64,000 nt of DNA, taken from positions 1 through 64,000 of the forward strand of contig JABUQX010002873.1 of assembly GCA_015478945.1 (NCBI GenBank), read 5' to 3'. The notes beneath the pieces were generated by a model that made no database searches, was not told the DNA's origin, and saw nothing but the letters and a program-made list of their open reading frames with translations. This stretch comes from Trachelipus rathkii (Eukaryota; Arthropoda; Malacostraca; Isopoda; Trachelipodidae). Each line of letters opens with the position of its first letter. The stretch's first letter is position 1. This document shows positions 51,366 through 62,689 of the stretch, one piece after another. Both the position numbers and the translations under genes were made by a program.

Positions 51366-53160
51366 AATATTTTTAAATATAGTAGGAATATAATATTTCA
51401 TATATTTTTATATATTAGTTATATATTATATATATTATATATATATATTATAATAGATATATAATGAAATTAGAAGTGCCTATTATATATTGTTATATAA
51501 CCTAGTACTAATAGTTTTATGATAATCTTTTTGTTCCTTGAATCGCCTATCAACGTGGTTGAAACCAGAGTGGCTCTTCTCACCCCCCCCCCTTATTATG
51601 GAATACAGAATACCCTATACGAAGGGGGCGGTATAATTGAGTGACTCTCTACTGATTATTATATTTACTTAGATGGAGCTAAATCACAGTATATGATGCT
51701 ATGGTAAATTAATGAAATAGTGGAATAAATAATTATAATATAGGTATCGTTTAAATTTGTAATTCTTAAAGAGTAACTCTTTTCAGTTTGATTTACAGTA
51801 AATAAAGGCCGCTATAAATATACTCTAATATTTAGATATATATAATATATAATCCTTCTGACCTTTCACTATTAAGTAGGTAGATATTATTTTTTCTATA
51901 TCCATAAATATTTTATTTTTAATATAGTATAAGATCAATGGATAGTTTATATATTGTCATAAGTAGAGACAATCAATATTGTAGATGAACCTGTTACTCC
52001 GATAATATATAGAGTATATGAAAGTTTAGGAGGATGTCTTAGAGAGAGTAGAGATTTATGTAAGACAGCATTGTATAGGTTTTTTATAAGAATTGAAATA
52101 TTACAAGTTAGTAATCGACCACAGAAATTTTCCTGTACCATACCGAAATAGCGGAAAGATTAGGGACGTAATGAATATAAGGGTACAATATAGAGTTAAA
52201 AAGATTAGGGAGCAGATTTTGAAATGAGTTCGAAATGAGAGTCGATATCCATAGTATATCAATGATAGAATAAAATTAAACTATTCTGCAAGTTTAGCAT
52301 AACTGACCATCGATAGGAATAGTCGTATAATATAAACACTCTTGATAATAAAGGAAATAATTAAACTCCAGCGATAGGAAGTCACCCATCAACAACAGCC
52401 AATATCAAAAGCTCAAAAGCCGATTTGAACAGATACAGTCGAAAGGAGAATAATAGGAGTAATGGAGAGAACCCTCAACAGGTGCATGTTCTTCTGGAAT
52501 CTTCGAATTAGCAAAAATGAAACTGTCATCTTGTCTCTTAAAAATTAATTGACCAGAAGGATAAAGAAGATTAATAATATTTAATTATCATATAATAAAT
52601 AAATGAATATAAAATGGAAAGTTGATATGTATATCTTTATAATCAAAAATCAAAACAAGGACTTATATTAAATATAATGACAAACTTATTAAAGTACATA
52701 AATTAAAATATTTACGTTGAGGTAGGTTTAGAAAGTTTAGGTGGAAGGGACAATTGGCCCTAAAATCAATACTATGATTTATTAATTTTCCAAGTACGAT
52801 ATTTTTAATGATTTGGATATTCGGAGATCATATAAGAGACCTCTCCTTATTGTTAGATTCAAAATCTTAACATTACACTGTAATAATGACAGTATAGCAT
52901 GTCAATACTTTGATACCGTTAGCGACTTAATTTAAAAAATAATTTTATATTTTATAATCAGTAGAAGTGATCCGTGATAGGTCTTAGCCTTGCCCATATT
53001 CAATATTATCATATCATTTTTTATTTGACGTGGATATACAGGGCATCCACGCACACAGAATGCAGTTCATATTCGTTAATAAACCAACGACAGAGGTAGT
53101 CACATAAGGAACGAAATGAGGAACGCGCGAAAAGATTGATACTTTACTAAGATGTTCAAT
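51366..53160. other. Unassigned A/T-rich stretch
   Basis: No gene is supported. TA-rich patches lie at 51,405-51,465 and near 51,835, and a C homopolymer at about 51,582-51,591. Confidence 0.35.
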
Positions 53161-53407
53161 GAAGTTCCGAATGAAAAATGACAATAAAAGCGTACTACGA
53201 AGAAGATGGATCGGTTACGGGTATAATTTTCTAGGCGCGTCTTGGAGAGAAAGGAGGTTCTATATTCTGATTTTAGCACGTCCGAAGAATCTGTTTTCTA
53301 TAGGGGTTCGAGTTTGCGACGCAATACACAAATACGCTGCCAGTGACGAATGTGCTTTTCCGGTGTAGCGGTGAACATGACGGTGAGCAAGGACCGTGGA
53401 GATTTAC

Positions 53408-54037
53408 CTGCACATAGACCATGGTTGGAATTGTATGACCAGGAGCAATCGGCAGCCCTTCCAGAGGAGCTATAATTTCTCCATAGCGAGCCCCGGCCCA
53501 ATGTACGGTTTGACGCCGCTAGTTTTTGACGTGCGCCTTACGAGCATCTCCGCCCAACATGATGACAGCGGAGGAGAAACGCGCGCAAGTGGATGGGACT
53601 CTAGTAGCGGGAAGACTCTCTCCCAGGCTTAGCAAGGAGAGGTTTGCACCGACACCCGGTGTGTAGGTCAGCCGCATTGCTCCATAGGCCCGTTCTTCCG
53701 CAAACACCACTTGGAAGCGAACCAAAAACTCATGTTGCTGGTTCCGCGAGGTAACAGAAGAGGAATTTGAGATGGCAGAGACCAAGGGGTTTCGGGTCGA
53801 TTTGGTAAGCCGCACTGTAGAGATTCTTCGCGCAAATTCAGACCCAATAGGTCGGTATGGTTGTAGATAGGTTAACACCTAAGCCTATACCATTTTCCGA
53901 TTTCCGAATGGAACTTTCCTGATGGCGTATGGTATTTGGTGTTCACGCACATGTGCGACAACGCCGCGCGCATTCCAGCTTTTTGCCTGAAAAAAAACGT
54001 CAAGACGACGTGGGCCGGAACAAAGAGGTGTGTTCAT
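53408..54037 (-). CDS. Unidentified coding-like segment, G+C-richer
   Basis: This stretch stands out by near-balanced base composition, CpG content and long minus-strand open frames. A frame starting with ATG at 54,037 (MNTPLCSG) runs about 54 codons. A second frame overlaps its end at about 53,875 and runs 119 codons to a TAG at about 53,519. The same frame then continues open (VHWAGARYGEIIAPLEGL, then IAPGHTIPTMVYVQ) to a good splice-donor-like CAG/GTAAAT at 53,408. One frameshift and one stop are therefore all that interrupt about 210 codons. Codons use G and C at third positions, unlike the surrounding A/T-rich frames. I do not recognise the family. It could be a host exon group, a retroelement Gag-type protein or a viral-derived insertion; the sequence does not decide. 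Confidence 0.4.
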
Positions 54038-54086
54038 TGTAAAAACGAAGACATTAAATAATGATAAACAAAACTTATTTTTTAAT

Positions 54087-54097
54087 TATTTTTTATT

Positions 54098-54132
<35 letters not shown>

Positions 54133-54133
54133 G
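54087..54133. repeat. (TTTA)n microsatellite
   Basis: About eleven TTTA units occur, and the array is non-coding. The 72-codon frame across it (54,061-54,279) has no family resemblance after the repeat. Confidence 0.85.
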
Positions 54134-54274
54134 GTGGCGATTTTTTCGTAAGACGAATGCGCAATCGACTTATTCTTGGAAAAAATTGTTGTGAATTTGA
54201 CTTTTTACATAGAGCCAAATCAGAATGTGAAACAATTTTCCTGTTTTTAGAGGTTGATTCAAAACTATTATCAT

Positions 54275-54517
54275 ATTAATATTATATTATTATATATTAT
54301 TATTACTTATTAATTAATTATTATTATATTATATTATTATTATTATTATCTATTATTATTGCTGATTGTAGAGTTTAGAACTGTCTGTGATTATAACTTA
54401 TTTTTTTTATCCTAGGTACGTCTATTATTATACTTTCAGTGTTTATAAGTTAAGATATATTATTTAATTAATGAAAATTTTATATTTTATTATTATTATT
54501 ATTTAATTTATTATTAC

Positions 54518-54570
<53 letters not shown>

Positions 54571-54746
54571 TATTATTATTTATGAATAGGGTCTTTAATC
54601 GCTTTGATTTTTTAATTAGAAAATTCCCTTAGATTTTGTTATTTTTATATTATATATTATTATATTATTATTATTATTATTATTACTTAATGGGCTGGGA
54701 AAATTTATTTTGGCTTGGTGAGGTTAGGGAAATTAACTATATTCAG

Positions 54747-54788
<42 letters not shown>

Positions 54789-54800
54789 AATTGTAATATT
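54275..54800. repeat. (TTA)n microsatellites with unique spacers
   Basis: TTA runs lie at about 54,275-54,360, 54,488-54,582, 54,640-54,690 and 54,745-54,786, separated by unique A/T-rich sequence. No gene is seen. Confidence 0.8.
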
Positions 54801-54829
54801 TGTACTGACTGGTCAATTCCGTAAGTTAT

Positions 54830-55394
54830 TAATTATATATTATATATATATAATATTATATATATAATTATTATAAATATTATATATATAATATATATAT
54901 TATATATATATATTTTTATCTATATATTATATATTATATTGTATATACAAACACTATAAATATATACGTTAGTGTTTATATATATTAAAAAAGAAAAAAA
55001 TATATATATATATATATATATTATATTATATATTATATATATTATATATTATATATATTATATTACTATATATATTAAGTATGTACTTATGCTTTTAATT
55101 GTAAAATTCAAATTAATAAATAATTATTATTAAATTATTATTATTATTTAATTTCCATATGCCATCCATATACAGTGATTTAGTCTATTCAATATAAATA
55201 ATATTAATAATAATAGTAATAATATATATACAATTTAACGGTTATTTTAAATAATATAATATATATATTATTATATATATATATATATATATTATATAAT
55301 TATCTATATATATTATATATTATATATATATATATTTAATATAATATAATATTATATATATATTTAATTATATATATATATATATATATATACT
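54830..55394. repeat. (TA)n-rich arrays
   Basis: Two TA-rich arrays (about 54,830-55,080 and 55,250-55,394) flank about 170 bases of unique A/T-rich sequence. They lie directly before the plus-strand copy of repeat R2. Confidence 0.8.
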
Positions 55395-55575
55395 ATATAT
55401 AATTTATTTTTTATTCTGATAATAGAAATATATGAAAATATTTACTTGAATGAAAAAAGAAATAAAAAATATTGTGCAAAAATTTTTACCTTTAATGTTA
55501 GATATTAAAACTGGAAAAATATTTAATTTTTAAAAAAATGGAGTGTGGGGGATTCCCATCCCCCTCGCATCCACA
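55395..55575 (+). repeat. Dispersed repeat R2, direct copy
   Basis: This is the plus-strand partner of 51,185-51,365. After the shared GGGGATTCCC the two copies lose similarity, which places one edge of the repeat near 55,575. The sequence beyond (55,576-55,790) is ordinary and without a gene. Confidence 0.6.
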
Positions 55576-55789
55576 CCTCCCTCGATCCCTGATCTTGTAC
55601 CCCTGTACTTCTCTGGACTTAGGACCCCTTTCATCAATTTTATTATTCGATATTGAAAAAAGGCTTTAAAAATGACATCAAATTGGCATAAGGAATGATG
55701 TAGTTGAAGTTAATGATGTGTATTGATGTGTGACGTCATTCAGTCTTCGATGGTCATCAGCCAATGAGAAAAACGTTTGTAAATCTTTT

Positions 55790-55948
55790 ACATATATATT
55801 ATATATTATTATATCATATTATTATATTTAATATATATATTTAATAATATATATATATATATTATATTTATATTATATATTATATATATTTTCCGTGTGG
55901 GAGTGTAATATATCCCGAATCAATCCTACCTTATTACATACTATAATG

Positions 55949-55990
<42 letters not shown>

Positions 55991-56125
55991 TTTATAATAT
56001 TTATATTATAATGTATTATTTATTACTATATATATATATATAATTTTAGATTATTTTATAAATATATATATATTATTATATATATATTATTTATATTATA
56101 TATATATATATATAGTATTTTTTAT
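55790..56125. repeat. (TA)n-rich arrays
   Basis: Two arrays (55,790-55,885 and 55,948-56,125) are separated by about 60 unique bases. They are non-coding. Confidence 0.8.
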
Positions 56126-56358
56126 ATTATATGTATAATGTAATATTATTTGATGTACTTTACTTTCATTCCATAAATATTATTATTATTATATTGTTTT
56201 TTCTTGTATTCGGGAGATCATTTTTGAATATAATAATTAGATGATTTTAAATTTTGTTTAAATTGTTGTAGTAATAAGAGATAAAAAAAAAACTTTTTAA
56301 GATTTAGTCGTTTCAAGAAGTTATTCCTACATTTTTGGTGATGAGTTGATATTTTAAC

Positions 56359-56555
56359 CAGTGTTGCTGAGCTGGAGTAGAAAATTTAGTGTGGTGGAGC
56401 TGAATTTTGGAGTTATATTAAATGTTTTTTTAATACAATAAATGGGTCTGCAACCAAAATCGAAGCTTTATAAATTTATAATGGATGTTACCGGAGCGGA
56501 GCCATTTTAAAAGGGTGAGTAAGAGCCGGAAAAATTTATTGGCTCTGTAGCCCTG
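56359..56555. mobile_element. Non-autonomous hAT-like element, 197 bp
   Basis: The left end reads CAGTGTTGCTGAGC and the right end, inverted, reads CAGGGCTACAGAGCC, giving imperfect terminal inverted repeats that start with CAG. The flanks carry ATTTTAAC (56,351-56,358) and ATTTTAAT (56,556-56,563), an 8-bp target duplication with one mismatch. Eight-base duplications and CA[GR]NG-type ends are typical of the hAT superfamily; P elements also make 8-bp duplications. The interior has no open frame. GAGC/GGAGC words near both ends resemble the GGAGTC words of the element at 57,658. Confidence 0.6.
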
Positions 56556-57059
56556 ATTTTAATATACTTTCTTGGCAAAATGAATGAAAGGTTGTCTCAG
56601 GATTTTTGATATATCGTAGGTGTGACGGTTATTAATTCAACTCTGAATCCTGTCGGCTGCTTATATTTCGTCTAGCTACATCCATATCCAACTTTAGTTG
56701 CTCAGCACTAACTAGTGTGGGGCGTAGCGGCGTGAAATCTCTGCTCCGTAAAGGTGACACCGCCAGCTATATGGGTAGTAAGTTTGGTGGGGATACGATG
56801 TCTCTCAAGTCTCCTAATGAGGGTGAAATATATGCGCTGTGATTGATCTTGAAGTGGTGGGTTCTGATTCTATTCTCGAATCGTATCTGCTAAAACATGT
56901 CCTTTCTTTTGTATGATTTTCTCCATTTTTTGTTTTAGTGATTCTCCACTTCCCACTTATGTTTTATTGTATATCTTATTTTTACATTTTTTACTATTTT
57001 TATTATTGTATTTTATTATTTTTCTTGTTGATTTTTTTTCTTACTGTCATTTTTTTTGT

Positions 57060-57590
57060 ATTTTATAAATACCTTTGTTACTTCCCGTTCTTCCCCAAGT
57101 TTACATCCCGTCTCCTCCATTTTCAGTACGTACTACCTTAGGTATTCCCTATCTCTCTTCCGGGAGTAACCCGTTCCTTCCTATATCCTGGGTAGCTATC
57201 GAGCTAACTCCTAAAATTACGCTTTTTCTTAAATTTTCACATTACAAATTTAGGACTCTTAAAGTCCCTGTGCGCATCTTGCCCTCCTTCCTCCATTGGT
57301 AGGTTACAGGTCAAAAACTGGTTGTTCTCGCCTTTCTCCGGAAATCTTATTGTAGAGGGACCGAAACATTGGCTAACCACTTAGAGGGCTGTCCAACATG
57401 TGTGTTATAATTGGGAATTCACGCTTATCCTTGTTGGTTCTCTGCTATAATTTAGTAAACTTAGGGACTGGATGCAGAGGCCAGGGGGCTTTTCCGATGC
57501 CACAGCCCCTCCTTGAGGTGAGGTTTCCGTGTAGGACGAGTTGTATAGCTCTGGGTGTTTGATGTGAGCAATTTCCACGGTTACGCTCAT
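57060..57590 (+). pseudogene. Possible retroelement ORF1 (Gag-like) relic
   Basis: Plus-strand sequence reads ELTPKITLFLKFSHYKFRTL followed by KVPVR at about 57,203-57,277. This resembles the step before the zinc knuckles of jockey-type ORF1 proteins. After frame changes, C..C-like spacing and SYCRGTET appear near 57,350. The resemblance is weak and depends on accepting several shifts. The hAT-like element at 57,658 may split this relic from the clearer one at 58.4-59.1 kb, or they may be separate copies. Confidence 0.3.
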
Positions 57591-57657
57591 GACTTATTAT
57601 TTATATTCATATTGGTTTTATTGTATTTGTGCTGATCTATTGAGGAGTAGTTTTCTA

Positions 57658-58301
57658 CAGGGCTGCGGAGACGGAGTCGAAAATTCGATGCAGGTGGAGT
57701 CAGTCAAAAATTCCTGTGTAAGTGGAGTCAGAGTCGAGATTCCTGTGTAAGTCTAGTCAAAATCAGAGTCGAAAATTTATAGAAACTTATTTTTACTATA
57801 TTATTTTATATAATATTATTTTACTTATTTATAATAATAAATTGATGCGTTTACATTCAGCTGAGCTAAGGTCAAAAAAAAAAGCGCCACGGCTGTTTTA
57901 TAAATAAAGAATATAATAACAATTTGCATTATAATAGTATATTTGTTTCCGAAACTGAAAGATATTTGTTTGTCATGTGTTGCGCCGTCATCTTTGTTTC
58001 TATGGTCTTACTTAGATTTTGTTCAGTAGATAAAATCGCTATATCTATTCTCAAAAGAAGCGAAAAGAAATAGTTGAAACAAAAAAAAAGTTTTACTGGA
58101 ACTCTGTAAGTACTAAGCTGAGTCAGAGTGAAATTTTTGAATTTGATTGCTGGAATCAGAGTCGGAGATGAAAGTTTTTGTTTGAGTGATCGGAGTCGAA
58201 ATTTTTTTGTATAAGTGGAGTCGGAGTTAGAGTCGCAAAATCCAAATTTGAATTTAAGGAGTCAGAGTTGGAAAAAATTATTTTACGACTCCGCAGCCCT
58301 G
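57658..58301. mobile_element. Non-autonomous hAT-like element, 644 bp, perfect 8-bp TSD
   Basis: The left end reads CAGGGCTGCGGAG and the right end ends CTCCGCAGCCCTG, a 13-base perfect terminal inverted repeat followed by further similarity (GTCG words). It is flanked by perfect 8-bp duplications GTTTTCTA at 57,650-57,657 and 58,302-58,309. Many subterminal GGAGTC/GAGTCGGAG words occur at both ends, as expected of transposase-binding sites; that function is inferred. The interior is A/T-rich, with no transposase motif and only a 61-codon frame. The superfamily call rests on end sequence and duplication length; P-type elements remain an alternative. Confidence 0.8.
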
Positions 58302-58379
58302 GTTTTCTAGGAGTATTTATTTTTATGACTAAATTGAAAAGAAAGAATAAGGAACAATAAGGATTTTGATCCTGTTGAT

Positions 58380-59112
58380 GAGATGGTTGACACTTCTTTC
58401 CCCTAGCCTCTAGTCCTAAACAGCAACTCTATTGCACTGACTTCCCCTTCTCAAATTGAAAAGCTGTGGTGGCATCTACTCACAAACAATCCGCTCAATT
58501 TACACACCAGACATCCCAGGAGTCTTCACGCCAGCAGGGTCCCCCCTCCTGGGTGATGTCAACATAACACACAAGCTACTGCGATCGCGTTCTCAGACCC
58601 CACTTCGGGGTTTCCAGGTTTTACTCTTCATCTTTTAAGTCGCACTACGCCCCAACCGCTGACGGCTAGCAGCCACCTTGTCCTCAGTGACTCTCTGGAA
58701 GCAGCTCTCCGTACTCATGTGGAATGAATCCATCCTGGTCCATGCCGCCTCCATAATGCAGAAACAATTATTGGCTTCTCTTTCCCGTTTGGAGGAGATC
58801 CATATCATATCCAAACTAGAAAATATCCGTAATGAATCGATAGGCACCATATAAGCTGTGCAGTTCCTTCGGATAATACGAACGATATCCTTGCTCATCT
58901 TCAAAAGAATTTTGTCAATCACAATTGTCTATCGGTTCCCCCTCACAAGGAGAACCTACAAATGCCAATCCCTCGCCTCCTTCTTATCTTTGGTGTACCG
59001 TTCCCTCCAGCCAACGTTAAACTAGGCTTTACTATGCACACGGTCCGAATTTACATCCTTCACGAGGAGGTGTTTCAAAATCCATAAATTTGGCCACCGC
59101 CAAAAATACTGT
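58380..59112 (+). pseudogene. Retroelement ORF1 (Gag-like) relic ending in a zinc knuckle
   Basis: ORF1 proteins of jockey-type LINEs and Gag proteins bind the element's RNA through CCHC zinc knuckles. The plus strand reads, in shifting frames, a Gln/Ser-rich N-terminal-like part (AQFTHQTSQESSRQQGPPS near 58,500), then PANVKLGFTMHTVRIYI at about 59,010-59,060. This is followed by CFKIHKFGHRQKYC encoded exactly at 59,071-59,112. The knuckle has the C-x2-C-x4-H-x4-C spacing but Ile replaces the second Cys. The V[KR]LG[FY]...VR.Y[IV] lead-in to a knuckle is the usual order in this family. The sequence passes straight into the 75-bp minisatellite after the knuckle, so the rest of ORF1 and all of ORF2 are missing. 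Confidence 0.55.
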
Positions 59113-59132
59113 AGATCCCCACAAACCATTTG

Positions 59133-61100
59133 TTCATAATGTATTAGTTCTCTCCACACCACTTGTAATAACCCTCCTTGTTGTCCAAACTGCAAGAGTC
59201 CACATTCCACATAAGATTAGTTTCTCTCCACATCCACCTGTAAAACCCTCCTTGTTGTCAAACTGCCAGAGTCCACATCCAACATAAATGTTATTCAGTT
59301 CCTCCACACCACTGTAATAACCTCCTTGTGTCGTCAACTGCCAATCAATTCCACATAATGTATTATTCCTCCAACACACTTGTAAACCCTCCTTTTGTTT
59401 CCAAACGCCAGAGCACAATTTCACATATGTATTAGTTCTCTTCCACAACCACTTTAAAACCTCCTGTTGTCAAACCTGCAGAAGTCCACCATTCCACATA
59501 GTATTATTCTCTCCAACACAATTATAACCTCCTTGTTGTCCAAACTGTCCAGAGCAAATTCCACATAATCTATTAGTTTCTCTACACCACTGTAATAGAC
59601 CACCTTGTTGTCAAATGCCAAGAGTCCGCACCATCCACATAAATTATTAGTTCTCCCACACACTTTATAACCCTCTCTTGTTTCAAACGCAAAGATCTAC
59701 AATTCACATAATGTAGTTGTTCTTCTTCCATACCAACTTCTGAAAATACCCCTGTGTCCCAACTGAAGAGTCTACATTCCACATAATGTATTAGTTCTCT
59801 CCACACCACTTGTAATAACCCTCCTTGTTGTCCAAACTGCAAGAGTCTACATTCCACATAATGTATTAGTTCTCTCCCACACACTTGTAAAACCCTCCAT
59901 GGTCAATACGCAAGAGCTACATCTCACAAATGTATTAGTTTCCTCCACACTCACTTTATACCCTTTGTGTCCATACTGCAGAGAGTCTACCTTGCCCACA
60001 TAAACGCTATATTCTCTCCACAGGAGCCACCTTGTAAACGCTCCCTTGTTCCAAACCAAAGTCTACATTCCACATAATGTATTAGTTCCATCCAACACCA
60101 ACTTGTAATAACCTCCTTGTGTTCGCAACTGCAAGAGTCTACATTCACAATTAAATGTATAAGTTCTCTCCACACATTGTAATAACCCTCCTTGTGTCAA
60201 AACACTGCAGAGTCCACATTCACATAATTATTGATAGTAATGGCGCAACCCTAAAAGCTCTCTTAATTTGAACATTCTAACTCCTTAATTCTTTCTCCAC
60301 ACCACTTGTAATAACCCTCCTTGTTGTCCAAACTGCCAGAGTCCACATTCCACATAATGTATTAGTTCTCTCCACACCACTTGTAATAACCCTCCTTGTT
60401 GTCCAAACTGCAAGAGTCTACATTCCACATAATGTATTAGTTCTCTCCACACCACTTTTAATAATCTCATTGTTGTACAAACTGCCAGATTTCTACATTC
60501 CAAAATGTATTAGTCTCTCCACTCCACTTAGTAATACCCTCCTGTTGTCCAAACTGCAAGATCTACATTCCAGTAAGTAAGTTCTCTGCACATCAACTTT
60601 TAAGAAACTCCATGTTGGTCCAAATGAAGAAGGTCTTACATTCTACATAAGGTAATGAGTTCTTCCACACCATCTTGTAATACCTCCTTGTTGTCCAAAC
60701 TTACGCCAGAGTCGCACATCCAACCATAATGAATTAGTTCTCTCACACACCACTTCTATACCCTCTTGTGTCCAAACGAATGAGTCTACATGTCCCACAC
60801 TAATGTATTCGTATTTCCTCTCCAACACCCTTGCTAATAACCCTCCCTGTGTGTGCCAATACTGCAGGGCACATTCCACATAATTATTAGTTTCTCGCAC
60901 CGAGCTTCCCCACTTTAAATAACCCCTCCTTGCTTGTCGCAATACGCAAGATGTCTACATTCACATCTAATGTATTAGTTCTCTCACTTGGGAATCACTT
61001 GTAATAACTCCTCACTGTTGTCATGCAGTAAGCTCACATTTCCACGATAAATTAAGTCCTTCTCCAAACCACTTGACACGCTCTTTGGTTGTCAATACGT
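59133..61100. repeat. 75-bp minisatellite, about 26 units
   Basis: Well-formed units repeat at exactly 75 bp, for example ACATAATGTA at 59,781 and 59,856, and the same word at 60,352 and 60,427. Each unit has ATAATGTATTAGTTCTCTCC, ACACCACTTGTAATAACC, CTCCTTGTTGTCCAAACTGC and AGAGTC[TC]ACATTCC in order. The period is 25 codons. One minus-strand frame of the consensus is stop-free (VVWRELIHYVECRLLQFGQQ), and one plus-strand frame is too (LLVVQTARVYIPHNVLVLST). Only units around 59,770-59,930 and 60,290-60,480 are clean; others carry scattered 1-4-base indels that break both frames. No start, promoter or splice site is recognisable, so coding is unproven and the open frames may be chance. Confidence 0.85.
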
Positions 61101-61308
61101 CATGAGTTCCCATTCTCTCCGTCTGCGTCATCTTGTACTCTGGAGTAAGGTAAATTTGGATAGTGTCGCTCTCTTCACCAAACGATGTCGTGAGGAGAAC
61201 CCCCATATTGGTAGGAGAGATTGTCTCGCCTCCATGTTTCTTGTTGCTAGGGCAACACACGGCGTCACTTACTACAGGGTCACACTTTCCTGGAAAGTCT
61301 AGGGGCAA
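61021..61308 (-). CDS. Unidentified open frame next to the minisatellite
   Basis: A 95-codon minus-strand frame starts MPLDFPGKCDPVVSDAV and contains VCCPSNKKHGGETI and GVLLTTSFGEESDTIQIYLT. Its last third enters the end of the 75-bp array. The part outside the array (about 61,110-61,308) has balanced composition and CpG, looks coding-like and is also open on the plus strand. I do not recognise a family; an exon or a transposon-derived remnant are both possible. Confidence 0.25.
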   Translation of the reverse strand: MPLDFPGKCDPVVSDAVCCPSNKKHGGETISPTNMGVLLTTSFGEESDTIQIYLTPEYKMTQTERMGTHDVLTTKERVKWFGEGLNLSWKCELTA

Positions 61309-61310
61309 TA

Positions 61311-61735
61311 AATAGTGCAGATGAAGGTCAGGGCCGAACCTCTTAATTATTGTTCCTTCAAAAGTTTTAAAAATTTGTCCTTTTTCAACTGCAAAATTTA
61401 AGTACCCAGATTTTACTCCATCAGAAGTATAGGGTAGTAAAATTTCCTATGTTAACAATTTTGTGATATGACAGTAGGTATTTGATAAAGTGAAAGAAAA
61501 AGATGGGCGAGGAACGAAGTTCATAAATCTATCTCGTATCCCTGTTCTTTCCTTATTCTTTAGTTCACGTATTTATCTACTATTTCCTATTTGTCGTAGG
61601 GGTCCGACAATCATGGGCGGCCTTGGGTAGTGGGTCCGATGAAAGGTATTGTATAGACTGGATGTTTAGTACTTATGACTTATGACTTAAAATCTTGTTT
61701 GTAATATCTTTCTTTTTTAGGATTTATAACTTTTT

Positions 61736-61790
<55 letters not shown>

Positions 61791-62640
61791 TTTTTTCTTT
61801 GAGTTTGAAAAAGTGATTTTGGATTTTTTGCAGTAAAGGTATTGTAACATTTATTGTGCGACACAGGCGTCTTTTGAAATCATTACAAGTGTGCAAACTT
61901 GTTTTAAGCTACTCTCAACATAAACATAGCCTCCAGCCCAACAAAAAACCAAAAGAATGTTCTTTCAACCAAATGAAATTCATTTGTTTCTGAATGCAAA
62001 CGGATTTTAAAACAATCTTTCCTTAGGATGTGAAATTTTGCAAAGTTTCCAAAACGTCATACGCCACTTGGTCCATTCCATATTACTCGATGTAAAAATT
62101 GCCTGCTAAGCAAAAATGAAGCTTTTGGCATTAGATTACAGAGAAAGACAATTTGCGTGATGTAAACGGTATTAATTTTTGGATTCAGAACAAAAAAAAC
62201 TCTCTCAACAAACACGAGAAGTGCACTTCGAATGAAAAGATTCTAAATTTCAAAGCGCAATGCCAAGAACGGCATAATTCAAAATGACAGAAAAAGATAT
62301 TAGAAAGTACTCTTGAAGTACAAGCTATCCAAGGCCTCATACAGAAATATCTTGATGGTTAATGTCTTTCTAGAGAGAGACGTGTGATTTTTTTTTCTTC
62401 TATTAGTACCTTGGATACAATTTACGCCGGAATGGGCCAAATATTTAATTAGGATCTCGAATAGTTTCCGATTGGAATCGACACACACTCGGAAGCGAGG
62501 TTTTCTGTTAAAAAAGGATTTTAGTTTGAAATGTTTATTAAAATCTTGAAAGATATATATGTCTGACTTTCTCAAAGAACACTACAACATGCAATAGTAG
62601 ACTCATTGAATAGTACGTCATAAAGTTTGCCTTCACTCAA
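61311..62640. other. Unassigned stretch with a 50-base poly-T
   Basis: An uninterrupted run of 50 T lies at 61,739-61,788, as would be left by the poly-A tail of a retroposed sequence in minus orientation; the body to its right has no recognisable family. A minus-strand frame of 91 codons (62,300-62,575) is rich in Lys and Phe and matches nothing I know. Confidence 0.4.
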
Positions 62641-62689
62641 AATTTGATAAACTGTAATTAGTGGCCTATAGTAGTATATGAATAAATCC

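Noticed and set aside
59022..60942. Several minus-strand frames of 60-104 codons in the 75-bp array treated as separate genes
   Set aside because: They are the same 25-residue repeat read in different frames between indels; listed once as a minisatellite with an open coding question.
61739..61788. 50-base poly-T as proof of a processed pseudogene
   Set aside because: No recognisable body or target duplication was found beside it; homopolymer slippage is equally possible.
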